Source of the DNA: Cryptomeria japonica | Lineage: Eukaryota > Streptophyta > Pinopsida > Cupressales > Cupressaceae | Length of the DNA: 64,000 bases | Direction of reading: 5' to 3' | Assembly (NCBI RefSeq): GCF_030272615.1 | Contig: NC_081411.1 | Location: 185,984,449 to 186,048,448, forward strand | Part shown: in pieces, positions 24,760 through 35,671 of the stretch | Numbering within the stretch: the first letter of the stretch is position 1 | How the letters are laid out: every line of letters starts with the position of its first letter | Program-made: the position numbers and the translations under genes | Notes under the pieces: model-generated | Seen by the model: only the letters and a program-made list of their open reading frames with translations | Databases searched by the model: none | What the model was told of the DNA's origin: nothing

Positions 24760-26440
24760 CCTAGAGGGCTCCCTATGTATCAATTTTTGTACCATTTTTG
24801 TATGATGATGTAGACACCTTTGGGTGATTTTGTAACCATATGTCTTTTGACATCATTGTATCATGACACTTATGATTTTGATATATATGAGATGATTCAT
24901 CCTTGCGGAAGCTATATGCATGTGTACCTATGTGATGTATGTTTCTATGTGATGCTTATGATATGGATGCAAATATGTACATGAGGAAATGCAATATTTT
25001 GTTCTTTTATGTTTTTAATATGTTATGCCAATGTGAATGTATGAAATGAAGATAAATATGATAATGCAAATAACTATTTACATGATGAGAATGTAAAATA
25101 TGCTAACATGTGTTGTGTACAAGATGTGATGCAATTGTAATATCTATATGTATGTATGAAATGCTAATATGTGGTAATGTGGGTGCAAACTACATGAAAT
25201 GCATATTTTTGGTGTGTCATTATACTGAATCGTGTGATAGAAGGCTACACAGACTCAAGAAGGATGATGGAAGTCAATCAAGAAAGGGGGGTGAAATATA
25301 GAAGATATAGAATCGAAAGAACTTCTTGTGCTATTATCCTCATTGAGCTTTATTATGGCAAATAGGTTATGACAATCTAGATATATGTTCGACCCAGAAA
25401 GTCATTGTACCCGTTTGCATGGAAATCAGACAGTTGCAAACAAAGAATGGCCCTGTTCATACTAGACTCACAGTGTCCTCATATCCTTTGACAAGTCATA
25501 GCATTACTAAGAGACATTCCACAGATAGCAAAAGAAAAAGTAGGTGACGATACCCCATCCTCACCTTTCTAGTCAAAGATATCCCATAGATAAAATCTCT
25601 AGTCAGAGACATCCCAAAAAAGCTAAAAGACATGTCACCAAAAGATAAAATCAAAAGAAAACCAAGACTCAACACCAACATCCACTGTAGTCCTCAAGTT
25701 TAGTGTCTCTTGTCACTTGCATAAGTCTATTTATTTTGGTCACAATGTTTACTTTCACAAAAGGATAGATAGCACTGAACCATAATGTTGTCTGAGTCTA
25801 TTGAAAGATTTGATTTTTTGAAGCCCATTGTTGTTGTGTCTCATCTGAAACTGACTGAATCCATGAAAATGATACTTTATTGTGAAGAAGACGGAACTTT
25901 ATTGCAGATTGGTGATGCAAGTGTTGCTTTTATTATGGATTGTACCCCAATAGACTAAAGAAAACTGGATGAGATTGTACTCCTCGGAACGTGTGATGCT
26001 CTTAGTTCCACACCCATCACTAGACATAGGATTTTCCTTAGCCATAGATAGGAGCCGCTTTATTATGGATGGAAAGGGGTGAAAAGGAGGGATTATTATG
26101 AATGGATAACCAATCTTAGGTAGATCAATAACAAGCCATGATGGGAATGGGTAAGTTTATTATGGATGGATAGGTTGTGAGTATGTGCAAATTGAAAGGA
26201 TGAGGTTGAATACTAAAGGAGGGAGGAGAAATATCTCTACGCATGGTGCCAGTGACCCAGTTTTCACCATGGTACTTGCCCAGGGCGCCACCGAAGTGGT
26301 TTTCATCATTGGACGAAATGTTTTTCTTTACTTTTTTTTTTTTTTTTTGTGTCACAAGGTGCCTGTTTGCCAGGTTTTCACCAAGTAACGATTTTTTATT
26401 TTTATGATTTTTTTGTATTTTTGAATTAGGATATTCTGAA
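24760..26440. other. Gypsy B spacer between convergent PMD and pol
   Basis: No coding region. It is rich in ATG/TGTATG words (24880-25220), as is the equivalent spacer of gypsy A at 44640-44900. It ends with a T-run (about 26331-26349) and the word TTTGCCAGGTTTTCACC, also shared with gypsy A (TTTACCAGGTTTTCACC). Both genes would terminate here. Confidence 0.55.
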
Positions 26441-26443
26441 GAG

Positions 26444-28726
26444 CTATGTGTAAAACCTGTGAAGGTCCATGTTGTTGATAGGATCCTCCAAAGGTTCTCC
26501 CTCTGTGGTTGAGAGTTGATATGCACTAGATCCATAGGCTGTTGTAATGATGTAAGGACCAAGCCAATTTTGTTTGAACTTGCCCTTCTTCTCTCTGTCT
26601 TGCTGATTTTTAGGATTTTCTTTGAGAACTAAGTCACCCACCTCAAATATGTGAGGCTTTACCTTATGATTGTAGTTGTGTCTATCCTTGACTTAATGAT
26701 GTGTAGCTCAAGTGACTGTCTTCCTTGATAAAGGAACTGGGATAGAATTACTAGCATGTGGACTACACAAGCCCGTATGCATGTCACCTAAAGAAGTTTG
26801 GGCATCCCTGATAACAAACTCCTTCAAAGAAGTTCCATTAAAGGTCCATTGATGTGATGTATCACTAAAAGGGAATGGATGTGTGGAACAAGTGGATGAG
26901 TTATGAAGGCTTATGATTGCGAAAAGAAGTGAAAGTAGGATAGCATGATGGAGACTTAGGATCAACAAGTATGTTTTTTTACTTAAAATTGTAAAACTTT
27001 TGCCCCTAGTTATTTTGATATTAGGGGAGATTAAATCTTGTTCTTTTTTCTACATGGGAGTTTTATCCTTGACCTTGATTTTTACAGAGTCCAATAGCTT
27101 TTGATTTTGATTTGGACTGAAGGACTTTTCTTTATTTTTGACTTTTAGATTTTTCTTTTGAAAGCTTGATTTTTTTATCCCCAATGAGTAAGGGGTTTTT
27201 TTATTCTTGTTGATGCAAGTTTGGAAGTGGAGTGGAGATGGAATGAGTGGATGAAATGGTAAGGCTATGTGAGTTCTCAAGAGGGTTGGTAATACACTCA
27301 ATAGATTCTTCACTGGAACCACTCTTAGGACATTTGATATCAAGAGTTGCTTGCACCACTAGAGGAGATTTACATTCAGAGTTAGTAGCCACAACACTAG
27401 GTGGTTCACACCCAATTCCTTGGTTTTGCATACTGCTTGTATATTGTTCCTTATGACTGAATACCTTAGGAGATAGTGGGAGTTGATCAACATGAATGAT
27501 ATACTCACCACATCCCATGTCTTTAATCTTGAAATTTTCTTTGATCTCTGCTTGTTTTGATGTGAAAGCTTTCAAGGATTCAGGATCCACATATACTGAT
27601 GAAGTAGTAGCTTCTTGATTGACTGGGATTGTTATTTCTGATCTAGGTCATAGATTATTGTAATATATGAATGGATTTGGGTCAGCTTTGATGGTCACTT
27701 CAACTCCATTGTGTGAAAACTTGATACATTGATGATATGTAGATGGTACTGCACTCATCTCATGAATCCATGGATGTCCTAGCAATATCTTGTATGTGAG
27801 ATCTAGATCAAGGACTTGACAAACTACATCCTTCGTTATTGGTCCAACTTTGAGAGGTAAAGTGACTATGCCTTTAAATGAACGCTCTTTGTCATCATAT
27901 GCTTTTATGGTGACTGAATGTGTAGAATTCACAGCCTTTTTAGATTATCCCAATTTTTTAAGAGTGTTCAATGTACAAATGTTTAGACCTGCTCCTCCAT
28001 CTATCAGGACTCATTTTATTCGATTTTTGTGTAGGAAGGCTTCAATGTGTAAAGGTGCATTATGCGATTGGCTTATGGAGGCATTGCCAGCTTCAGTGAA
28101 TGTAAGAGAATGTGGAATAGAAAGGTATCCCACCATGGCTTGAAAATGGTCCATGTTCAGATCAGTAGGGACAAAAGTTTCTCTCAAATTTTTATCAAGA
28201 ATGGCTTTATATGTAGGGGATATGCGTAAAATTTTAAGGATGGAGATAAGCGCGGGTGTTTTCCCTAACTATTCTATAAGGTCATACTCAAGTTTGGCTA
28301 CTGAGGAAGAGGTGTTTTTAGCTGGAGCACGTTAAAAAGTGAATTTACCTCGATGAGTTGTGACATTGCATTCGGAGGTAAGTTCAGAAGAAGGTCCAAT
28401 GCCTTTTAGGACAACTTTAGGTCTTTGGGTAGAATTTTTAGGCGTTTTGTCCTTGATGATAATGGTAGAGACATAATTATCCATCTAAATGTGATTAACA
28501 GTTGAATCAAGTTACAGGATGCTCTGGTATAGTTGGTCTACTCATCTGTGGCTTTGGCTTTTCCCTTGTCATGTTTTGGGAATGGTTCTTTAAAGATTTC
28601 ATGTTCTTGGTTAGATGAGTGTCCCTCGATCTCAATGTCACCTCTATCAATAAGATCTTGTATGATGTTCTTCGGTCGATGACAATTTCCTATTTCATGG
28701 CCCTTTCTCTTGTGATATTCACAGTA
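26444..28726 (-). pseudogene. Gypsy B gag-pol remnant lacking RT, RNase H and integrase core
   Basis: Read leftward: the gag C-terminus with YCEYHKRKGHEIGNC (CCHC-like knuckle) at about 28720-28676; the aspartic protease segment with LIDGGAGLNI near 28010 and then ILLGHPWIHEMSAVP (27932-27648 frame); a linker (27590-27201); and finally the integrase C-terminus VGDLVLKENPKNQQDREKKGKF ending LHRFYT at 26444. Each block is clearly homologous to gypsy A (ILLGRLWIHEMQAVP, VGDLVLKENPRNQQDREKKGKF). Everything from reverse transcriptase to the integrase core is missing. Frame changes and stops occur between blocks. Confidence 0.75.
28723..28726. repeat. Target site duplication AGTA (left)
   Basis: AGTA immediately precedes the transposon end GGGTCAATGC. 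The same four bases follow the right end at 62798-62801. Confidence 0.75.
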
Positions 28727-28752
28727 GGGTCAATGCAAGAAGATGAGTCCAC
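28727..28752 (+). repeat. Left terminal inverted repeat
   Basis: GGGTCAATGCAAGAAGATGA and the next bases GTCCAC pair with the complement of 62772-62797, with about 8 mismatches over 25 positions. The motif TGCAAG..ATGAGTC is shared by both ends. Confidence 0.65.
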
Positions 28753-29109
28753 TTTTTGGCCAAAAAGTGGAAGTGTTTTCCTTGTTTTTCAGATTTTGTC
28801 TCATTTGAGCTTAAATTTTGAAACACTTAGAGATTGAATCTTGGAAAAAGTCAAGAATATAAAAGATAGCCCCCTGAGTGTACTTTTCAAATATGTAATT
28901 TATTTTAATACCCACATAATAAAAAATAACTTTTTGAATGGAGTTCTAAAAACTATGTTTTAAAAATGCTTGTTTCAGGACCATACCATGCATGTGAACG
29001 ACCCACACTTTTTGACGTAATTAAAATTATTTTCTCAAACTATTTTGGGAAATGGTTTGTAACACACTGAAGATTGATGAGCATATTTTTCTGTATTTTG
29101 TTTTCTAAT
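28753..29109. other. Left subterminal region of the transposon, no gene
   Basis: AT-rich, no open frame. It has no match in the right subterminal region, which is about 1.7 kb long and full of tandem repeats. The two ends of the element are therefore asymmetric outside the inner repeats. Confidence 0.5.
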
Positions 29110-29746
29110 ATATTTTTTTTAATTAATTTTTTAATGGTCGTAATTATCTTTTTAAAAATTTGACGTGTACAACCCACATAATTTTATGCAAACTTAGCAT
29201 TTTTTGAATTTTTTTTTTTAAATACAAAATTTTTTTGTGTAGATTGATGACATATAAGTTTTTTTTCAAAATTCATTAAAATAAAAAAGTTATTAAATTA
29301 AGAAAATTGGTTAATATTTCAAATTTATGGACCTGATTTAGTATAAATTAAATGAAAAATAGTTAAAATAATCAATTTTTAAATAAATTTACATATTTAG
29401 AATCTAGACAGTATAATCTGAAATGGGTTTTAATTTGGTATAAAAATTCTCTGATTAGAGGCTCGTAAACTATTTGACAAGTTCATATTTGTGCTTTCAT
29501 TCATGGAGCTTTGAATTTGCAGGTTCATGTGTCAGGTGTGGCCATCCCAGGCCTATCCCGAGCCTAATCCTGAGGCAAGTGATGGGTTGTCGATTCAAAT
29601 TTTACAGAACGGGCCCCCGTTCCCGTTTATAAAACGAGGGCTCGTTCCATTTTTTGTCCGTTGGATTTAATAATGGGCCCCCATTTCTAAATAATCGTTA
29701 CTGTAAAAAAAAGATAGATTGCATCGATTTACCACACTATCATTGA
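29110..29746 (+). repeat. Left inner inverted repeat, about 640 bp
   Basis: This segment is matched in reverse complement by about 60405-61045 with few mismatches and small indels: both contain GGTTTTAATTTGGTATAAAA, GGAGCTTTGAATTTGCAGG, GAACGGG..CCCGTT and ATTGCATCGATTTACCACAC. The outer edge fades near 29100; the inner edge, after GAAATCC, is sharp. The transposase ATG lies 118 bases inside it, so the repeat probably holds the promoter. The GC-rich palindrome-like GGGCCCCCGTTCCCG segment stands out from the AT-rich surroundings. Confidence 0.85.
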
Positions 29747-29863
29747 AATCCCTACTAACAAATATTTTTTACATCATTTGGCAGTACTTTTTAAATATTT
29801 TTTACATGATTTTTTGAAGAACTCAGTAAAAAGATATTATTTTTTGAAGAGGAGTTTGTAAAG

Positions 29864-32800
29864 ATGGGTTCTAAGCAATGTCAAAAGAAAAAAAAGAGGA
29901 CAATGACATCGGACGAAATTCAAGCACGAAGAGAGAAGGAGGCAAAACACCAAAGAGATCAAAGATCACAACAACGATAATTGAATAACACTTCTGGAGC
30001 ATCTAGTTCAGTGCCCGTTGTAGATGATACCATTGAAGACATCATGATGGATGCAAGAAATGTAGAACCACACAGGGGTATGACTGTTGATGCAAATTTT
30101 CATGTGGATGCGAATCCTGGTATGTTTTTAAATCCTGATGACTATGATGCCAATCAAATTGCTGATTTAAATGAAGCTGGATATAAATTTCATACACCAA
30201 TACGAAAAGAAATAAAAATTGAAAATATTACACCACCCTCTCTGAAAGAAAATGAATGTAATTTGTTTACTATTGATAGAAATGTGCTAGATAATCTTAA
30301 TGGGTTAGTTTCTTGGAGACAAATCAGAACACATGTGAACAGATTATATAAACATTTTTTCTATAATAAAAAGTTAGGATTCCAATGTCAATTAATGCTA
30401 CAATTAATAAAAATGTTAAAAATGCGTAAATTCATGAAAGAAATAAGTATTTATGCAAAACCAAAAAGAAAAGATGAATCATATAAGCAAGTTGTATCTA
30501 CTGTTGCCAGTGCCATCGATTCTATCGAAAAAACAAGTCGATCTAAACATAAAAATACAGCACCGAGACTTATAACGACTACTATAGTTGACAAAATGAT
30601 TGTTAGTAAGAGAATGTTAAGTGATATAAGTGGCTATTTGAACTTACATCGTAGAACCTTGTCAAGAGCGGCCAAAAGAAGAGACACAATTGAAATTGAT
30701 CCACTAAACCACTGTTGGAGTTTTAGTGGTAGACTTCAAAGGTCGGACATGAAATTAAATGATGAAACTAAACAATTAATTGTAAAATTTTGGCATGATA
30801 ACAGTAGAGTTTCATCAAATTCTAGAGATGTTTAAAAGTTAAGGGTGGGATCAAAAATTCATGATCCTCATCCAAAACATCTTCTTGACATTAATCAAAC
30901 TGAATTCTTTAAAAAATTTAGTGACGAATCTGTGTTAATGAATTTACGAATTAGTCAAAGATCATTTTAAAAATGCAAACCCTGGTATGTTAAAATCAAT
31001 AAACAAAGAATATCTTGTTGTTGTAAAACTCATGTTCAGTTTCATACTATTATGATGTTTTTCAATATATACGTTGTATGTTGCATGGTAATGATCTTGT
31101 GTAGGATTGTGGTGTTTATGTTCCACCTGAAACTATAAAAGATTTTATTGGAAGTTTATTTTGTAAACCACCTAATGAACAATTATTTCTTTCTAGTTCA
31201 TGCATTTATGGCCTTTGTAATTTATGTGGGAACTATTCTTCGATAGGTGAATGTTTCCATGAACATGCTTCATCTAAGTTTGGACAAAAAATGGTTGATG
31301 TTAGGAGATTTAAAAATATAGAATACCCTCTAAAGGATTGAAAGATGGGGAAACGTTTAAAATTGATTATAGAATAGAATAGTGTGAATGCATTTATTAG
31401 CGAGTTTAAAACTCTTATTGTCTCAAAATATGTGAAACATTCCCAACATGCCCGATGGCTTGATGGACAGTTTCGCATATGCAAGAACACATTTCCACTT
31501 GGAACAATAGTATCAGTTGTGGATTTTGCAGAAAATTATACTCTAAAACCACAAGGGGAAAATCAATCACAATACTACAACTTAGTGCAAGTGGCCATAT
31601 TTGTGCACATTATATATAGACATGACCATGACAGTACAGAAGATAACAGAAAAAAATTGAGGGAGTATCATTTCTGTGTTAGTGATACTCGATTACACTC
31701 TTCAAAGTTTGTTCAACATTGCTTCGAGGTATTTTATGATAATCTTAAGGAAAGAGAAATTGACATGAAACAACATATGATATGGTCAGATAACTGCACT
31801 GGACAATTAAAAAATGCAAGAATGTTTTATTGGCTATGCAAAGTTCACAAGATAACCAATGTCCAACATTTATGGAGTTTTTTTGAAGCGGGACATGGTA
31901 AGGGGGAACACGATGGAGCCGCTGCCTCTATAAAAAGAGCTCTTGCTAGAGAACAATTGAAATTCGAGGATGCAGTGAAATTCAGAGATGCTCATGCAGT
32001 TGTCAATTGGTGCAATTCAAAGTTGTCAAAAGGATCAACTGAAAACTCTGCAATTCGATGTTTCTTCTGGTTGATAGAGGAAGATAGTATTCCTATTCAG
32101 CATGATTGTAATACCATCATTGGATCAGCTAAATGGAATTCATTTAAGAGTTCTAATTCAAACACATGGACTATATTCACAAGGAAACTTCCTTGCTTTT
32201 GTCAGTTTTGTGTTTCTGGAGATTGGGAATTTTGTGAGAATAAAGAATGGGTTGAAGAATGGCAACAAAGATCATTGACACCCATAGATGCAAATGATCC
32301 GGATGAAAGAAATGATGAAGATATGGATCAAATGTTTGCATCAAATGACTATGATCACATTTCAGATCTTATACAACAAGGTAAAATTATTTTTGAAATT
32401 TGTTTTGATTTATTAAATAGTACATATTTATGAAATCTTACAATGTATATTTTTATTTTTATTTCTCATTAAATATTAAAATAAAATTGTTTTGTGCATA
32501 GGACATGTCTATGCTGTTGTTGCACCAGAGGACAATGAAGAGGGGACAGAGTATTGGTTGGCTCGATGTGTAAAGCCAAAACATAAGCTATCCACTCCTT
32601 GAGTAGATGATGATGGTTATGACTATCCAACAGGATCTGTGGTTATTGTTGGCACTTGGCTATGCAAATATCTAACAAGAAAGAATGGATTGCTCACATT
32701 TGAAGATTATGAATTAGAGAAGAAGATTATACATTACTCGCATTTGGTAGTGGCAACTAATATGAAATTGGATAGATATCATGGCAGGCCTGCTAATAAA

Positions 32801-32887
32801 CAATTATGGACTCTCTCTATGGAAGAGCATAAGACAATTATAGATTCTTTGCAAAAGAGAGAGGATGCAGACAGTATAACAGAATGA
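29864..32887 (+). pseudogene. DDE/D-type transposase gene, two or more exons, lightly disabled
   Basis: The frame begins at ATG 29864 (MGSKQCQKKKKR, basic) and continues after a TAA at 29978. The N-terminal half runs to 30835, with stops at 30833 and near 30960 and a frame change near 31050. A Cys/His cluster CIYGLCNLCGNYSSIGECFH is at about 31199-31258. The catalytic core (31384-32380) has VVDFAENY (Asp at residue 47 of that open frame), IWSDNCTGQ (Asp 136) and FFEAGHGKGEHDG (acidic residues 168, 175 and 177), the order expected of an RNase H-fold transposase, then a second Cys cluster CFCQFC. A GT-AG intron (32381-32501) precedes the last exon, whose frame (VYAVVAPEDNEEG...) is open except for TGA 32600 and ends at 32887. 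Two more stops lie near 31339 and 31378. The superfamily is uncertain; Sola-like is my best guess. Confidence 0.7.
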
Positions 32888-33493
32888 ATATCAAGTAAGT
32901 TATAATTTAAACCCTTAATCCACCTCCCTTTTAAAATTCATGATGCATATTATATATAGGATTTTAAATCATGCATCATAATTATAAAATCTAATCTAGT
33001 AAAATTTTGTTTCAGGTCTATCACAAGTAGAAGGTATCAATGAAAACAAAGTTATTTGTGCATACTTTATGTTTCATTTTGAATAATTACAAGTAAGTTA
33101 AATTTTTGTACCCTTAGGGCAAATCCCTTTGTATTTTAAATTCAATGTATCCTTATTATAAAAATTAATCATATATATTTATTTTTTCCAGGTCTCTTAG
33201 AGTAGACTTGGCCTCAATGACTACTATTGTTTGTGCATACTTTATGTTGTATTTTGAGAGATATAAATACTTATTATTATAATTTAAATAGACTATTTAT
33301 TTTATTTTAGATATGTCTTCTTGATTACATTTTTTGTACAATATAGATAAATGAGAGACTATTGGTCAAATTTATGAATGAGATAATTATGTTTTAATCA
33401 AGTTCTATTCATTATATTTGTTTTGATACTTTTTAATTTAGAATATGTTATTTAATTCTAAGATATGTTTCGATACTTAGTTCATGATGTATT
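32888..33493. other. Transposon interior up to the gypsy A insertion, no gene
   Basis: AT-rich, no supported open frame. It includes three short segments separated by TATATATTTATT-like words that resemble small spliced exons (near 33016 and 33190), but this is too weak to call. It ends with GTATT (33489-33493), the target duplication of gypsy A. Confidence 0.4.
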
Positions 33494-34662
33494 TGTATGT
33501 AGGAAAAGTGGGCGAATAAAACTTAATATGTGAAAATTTAGTTAAATTACTAGTCCACACATACACACAAGACTTCTTGGTGCAAGCTATGGAGTAACGT
33601 AGTATTACTCAGCTTCCCAAGGAGGGTCCCATGGTTCTCTATCTCACAATGTCCCTCAAACCAACGTTTTTGCTCTCAGATTACTGAGCAAAATGGTTTA
33701 GGGATGGCAAATATGAGAACGAGAGATGCTTCTTTAGATTTTAGTATGAGATGGATGTTAAGCTAGGCATGATTCTAAAATGCAATAATCTAAATGATAA
33801 GATGACAAGATTAGTATGAATACTATCTTAGCATACTATATTTAGTCTATGATTGAGCTAAAATGATAAATAAATTACTCTAAACATGCATATTTAGTCT
33901 AATTTTGATCTAAAGAGAGGCTAAATGATGAGCATAAAGATGATATGAAAGCTTGAAAGAATTTGAGCATAAGTGTGATGCTTCAAATTTGAAAGATGAT
34001 TGTTAAAAATGGAGGAATGAGATCTCTATTTATAGCACAAACAGGGCAATGGATGGTCAGGATTGAATGGTTTAATCAAGGGCCAAGTTTGAAAGTTGGG
34101 GATCCATGTGCACGATTTGCACCAATAAAATGGTGAAAAGTGTCAACATAGGATTGGGTTGAGAGAAGAGGTTGGAGGCATTAAAGGCCTCAGAAAACCT
34201 CATGGTTATCTAAAGGCTAAGGGTCAAGTCTAAATTAAGATTATCCACTGGATTAAGAGTTAATCCAAGGATAAACCTTTGTGCAAATGATTAAGAGATA
34301 ATCATGGTCAAAGCATTAATGCCCTGATGAGACCTTTGGGTTGGGTAGAGGTTGAGTCAAAACAAATGTTTTAACCATGTGGGAGGGTTTGAATTAACCA
34401 TTAATGGTTATTGGAGACTTTGGGGATTAAGTGGTTGAAGGTTGGAAGCCTTCAATGGTTTTCAAAGACTTTAAGGGTTTTGGTGGTTGAAGGTTGAAAA
34501 CCTTTAATGGTTATCCAAGACTTTGGGCCATTTGAGAAGTGACCTCCTTTTGCTTAGGGATGTGACAAAGTTTAGAGGAGGGTTAGATTAATTAGAATCA
34601 ATTAGAAGATTCTAGAAGGGATTAGGAAGGGGTTTGGGATTTTGCAAGTGGATGGGGGGTAA
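33494..34662 (-). repeat. Gypsy A 3' LTR, outer part (split by copia C)
   Basis: Begins TGTATGTAGGAAAAG and matches 57164 onward at about 98 percent. It is interrupted at 34662, where copia C starts, and continues at 40662-40973. A TATA box (CTATAAATAG on the minus strand) lies at about 34026-34035, equivalent to 57695-57704. Confidence 0.95.
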
Positions 34663-35547
34663 TGTTGGGAAAAATGGTGTCTCAACCTTGCATTTATGTG
34701 AGGTTACTATTTATAGTAAGTTTTCATTTGAGCACAAAATGGTGCGAAACTCTCCCTGAAGCTTCTGGTTGGCTAGATAAGCATTTTGGTAAAGTTGCGT
34801 TGCAAGGTCACAGCTAGTTTTGAAGATATTAAAGTTTTCGTCTTGGAGGGGTGCAATAAAATGTTTAAACTTAAATTTGGGGACTTTAGAGGCTCCGAAA
34901 CACCTTGAAAAGTGGCCGTAACCAGCTAAGTGGGTTACGAGGTGATAGAGCACTTCGTGAGCTTTCCGGCGCTTCAAACGGTTCGTCAATCGGACACCCG
35001 ATTCTCAAGTTATGGCCTCCGGAAGTTTGTACTCCTGAAATAAGAAAAATAATTTGTATCGGATACATAAATGAGCTGTAAAAGGGAGCGAAACGTGTTG
35101 ATGTGTGCTTTAACATGTCATAGAAGGGAGATAAGGTCGGCTACACCTTATTGGGTGGTTTTAGCCCATGGTTTTGTAATACCGTTTGACGGTTTCTTGT
35201 ATTGTATCTCCTATTTATGAGGTGTGTGAGATAGAGGTTGTGTGTAAGAGTCCTATGGCTATTGAGTTGCCTCTGAATCTCTGATTAACGGTACTCCTGT
35301 GAAGAGCTTGCTCTGCAAGTATTTTGTAATCTGTCTTTGATTGCTGAATAAAATATTGAGCTGCTTTTGGAGGGTGGGGTTTTTCTCCCGAAAGGGTTTT
35401 CCCCACGTAAATCACTGTGTTGTGGTATGATTGCTATTATATCTATTTCTATTTTCTGTAACTGTTGTAATGATCTGAAAAAGTTTTGCATTACCCTCCT
35501 CTCAAGGTTAGTGTAGGAAGTTGTTTCCGCTACTTAACTTCCTTACA
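34663..35547 (+). repeat. Copia C 5' LTR
   Basis: 885 bp, TGTTGGGAAAAATGG to TTAACTTCCTTACA, the same length as the 3' LTR. The primer site begins three bases after it. Minus-strand open frames here are spurious and recur in the 3' LTR. Confidence 0.95.
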
Positions 35548-35549
35548 AG

Positions 35550-35561
35550 TGGTATCAGAGC
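35550..35561 (+). promoter_or_regulatory. Primer binding site of copia C (initiator Met-tRNA)
   Basis: TGGTATCAGAGC, the standard plant Copia primer site, two bases after the LTR end. Confidence 0.95.
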
Positions 35562-35671
35562 CTGATCACCTTTGGTTTCAATTGTGGGCAGTTGGGTTTT
35601 TTGAACTAATCCAGATTTGAGTGGGAGCTTGTGCAGATGACACTTTTTGATCTTGTTGCAGGAATATTCAG

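Larger units (their letters stand above)
20837..28726 (-). mobile_element. Gypsy B, left part (3' LTR to gag C-terminus)
   Basis: A Ty3/Gypsy element of the same superfamily type as gypsy A, in minus orientation: 3' LTR (20837-21648), polypurine tract, antisense PMD gene, integrase C-terminus (26641-26444), then protease and the gag C-terminus up to 28726. The reverse transcriptase, RNase H and integrase core, about 4 kb in gypsy A, are absent between about 26700 and 27600. The gag frame stops at the TAC/TGT junction where the DNA transposon inserted, and continues at 62798. It is therefore a non-autonomous, internally deleted element, later split. Confidence 0.8.

Noticed and set aside
32073-32433. 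Transposase reading through 32381 to the stop at 32433
   Set aside because: A GT-AG intron 32381-32501 gives a continuous longer frame after it, so the last 17 codons before 32433 are intronic.
33016-33200. Further small exons of the transposase gene
   Set aside because: Possible splice sites exist, but the frame already ends at 32887 and no coding signal is seen.
34711-35491. Four open frames repeated at 39820-40600 as a gene duplication
   Set aside because: They are chance frames in the two LTRs of copia C; the duplication is the LTR pair.
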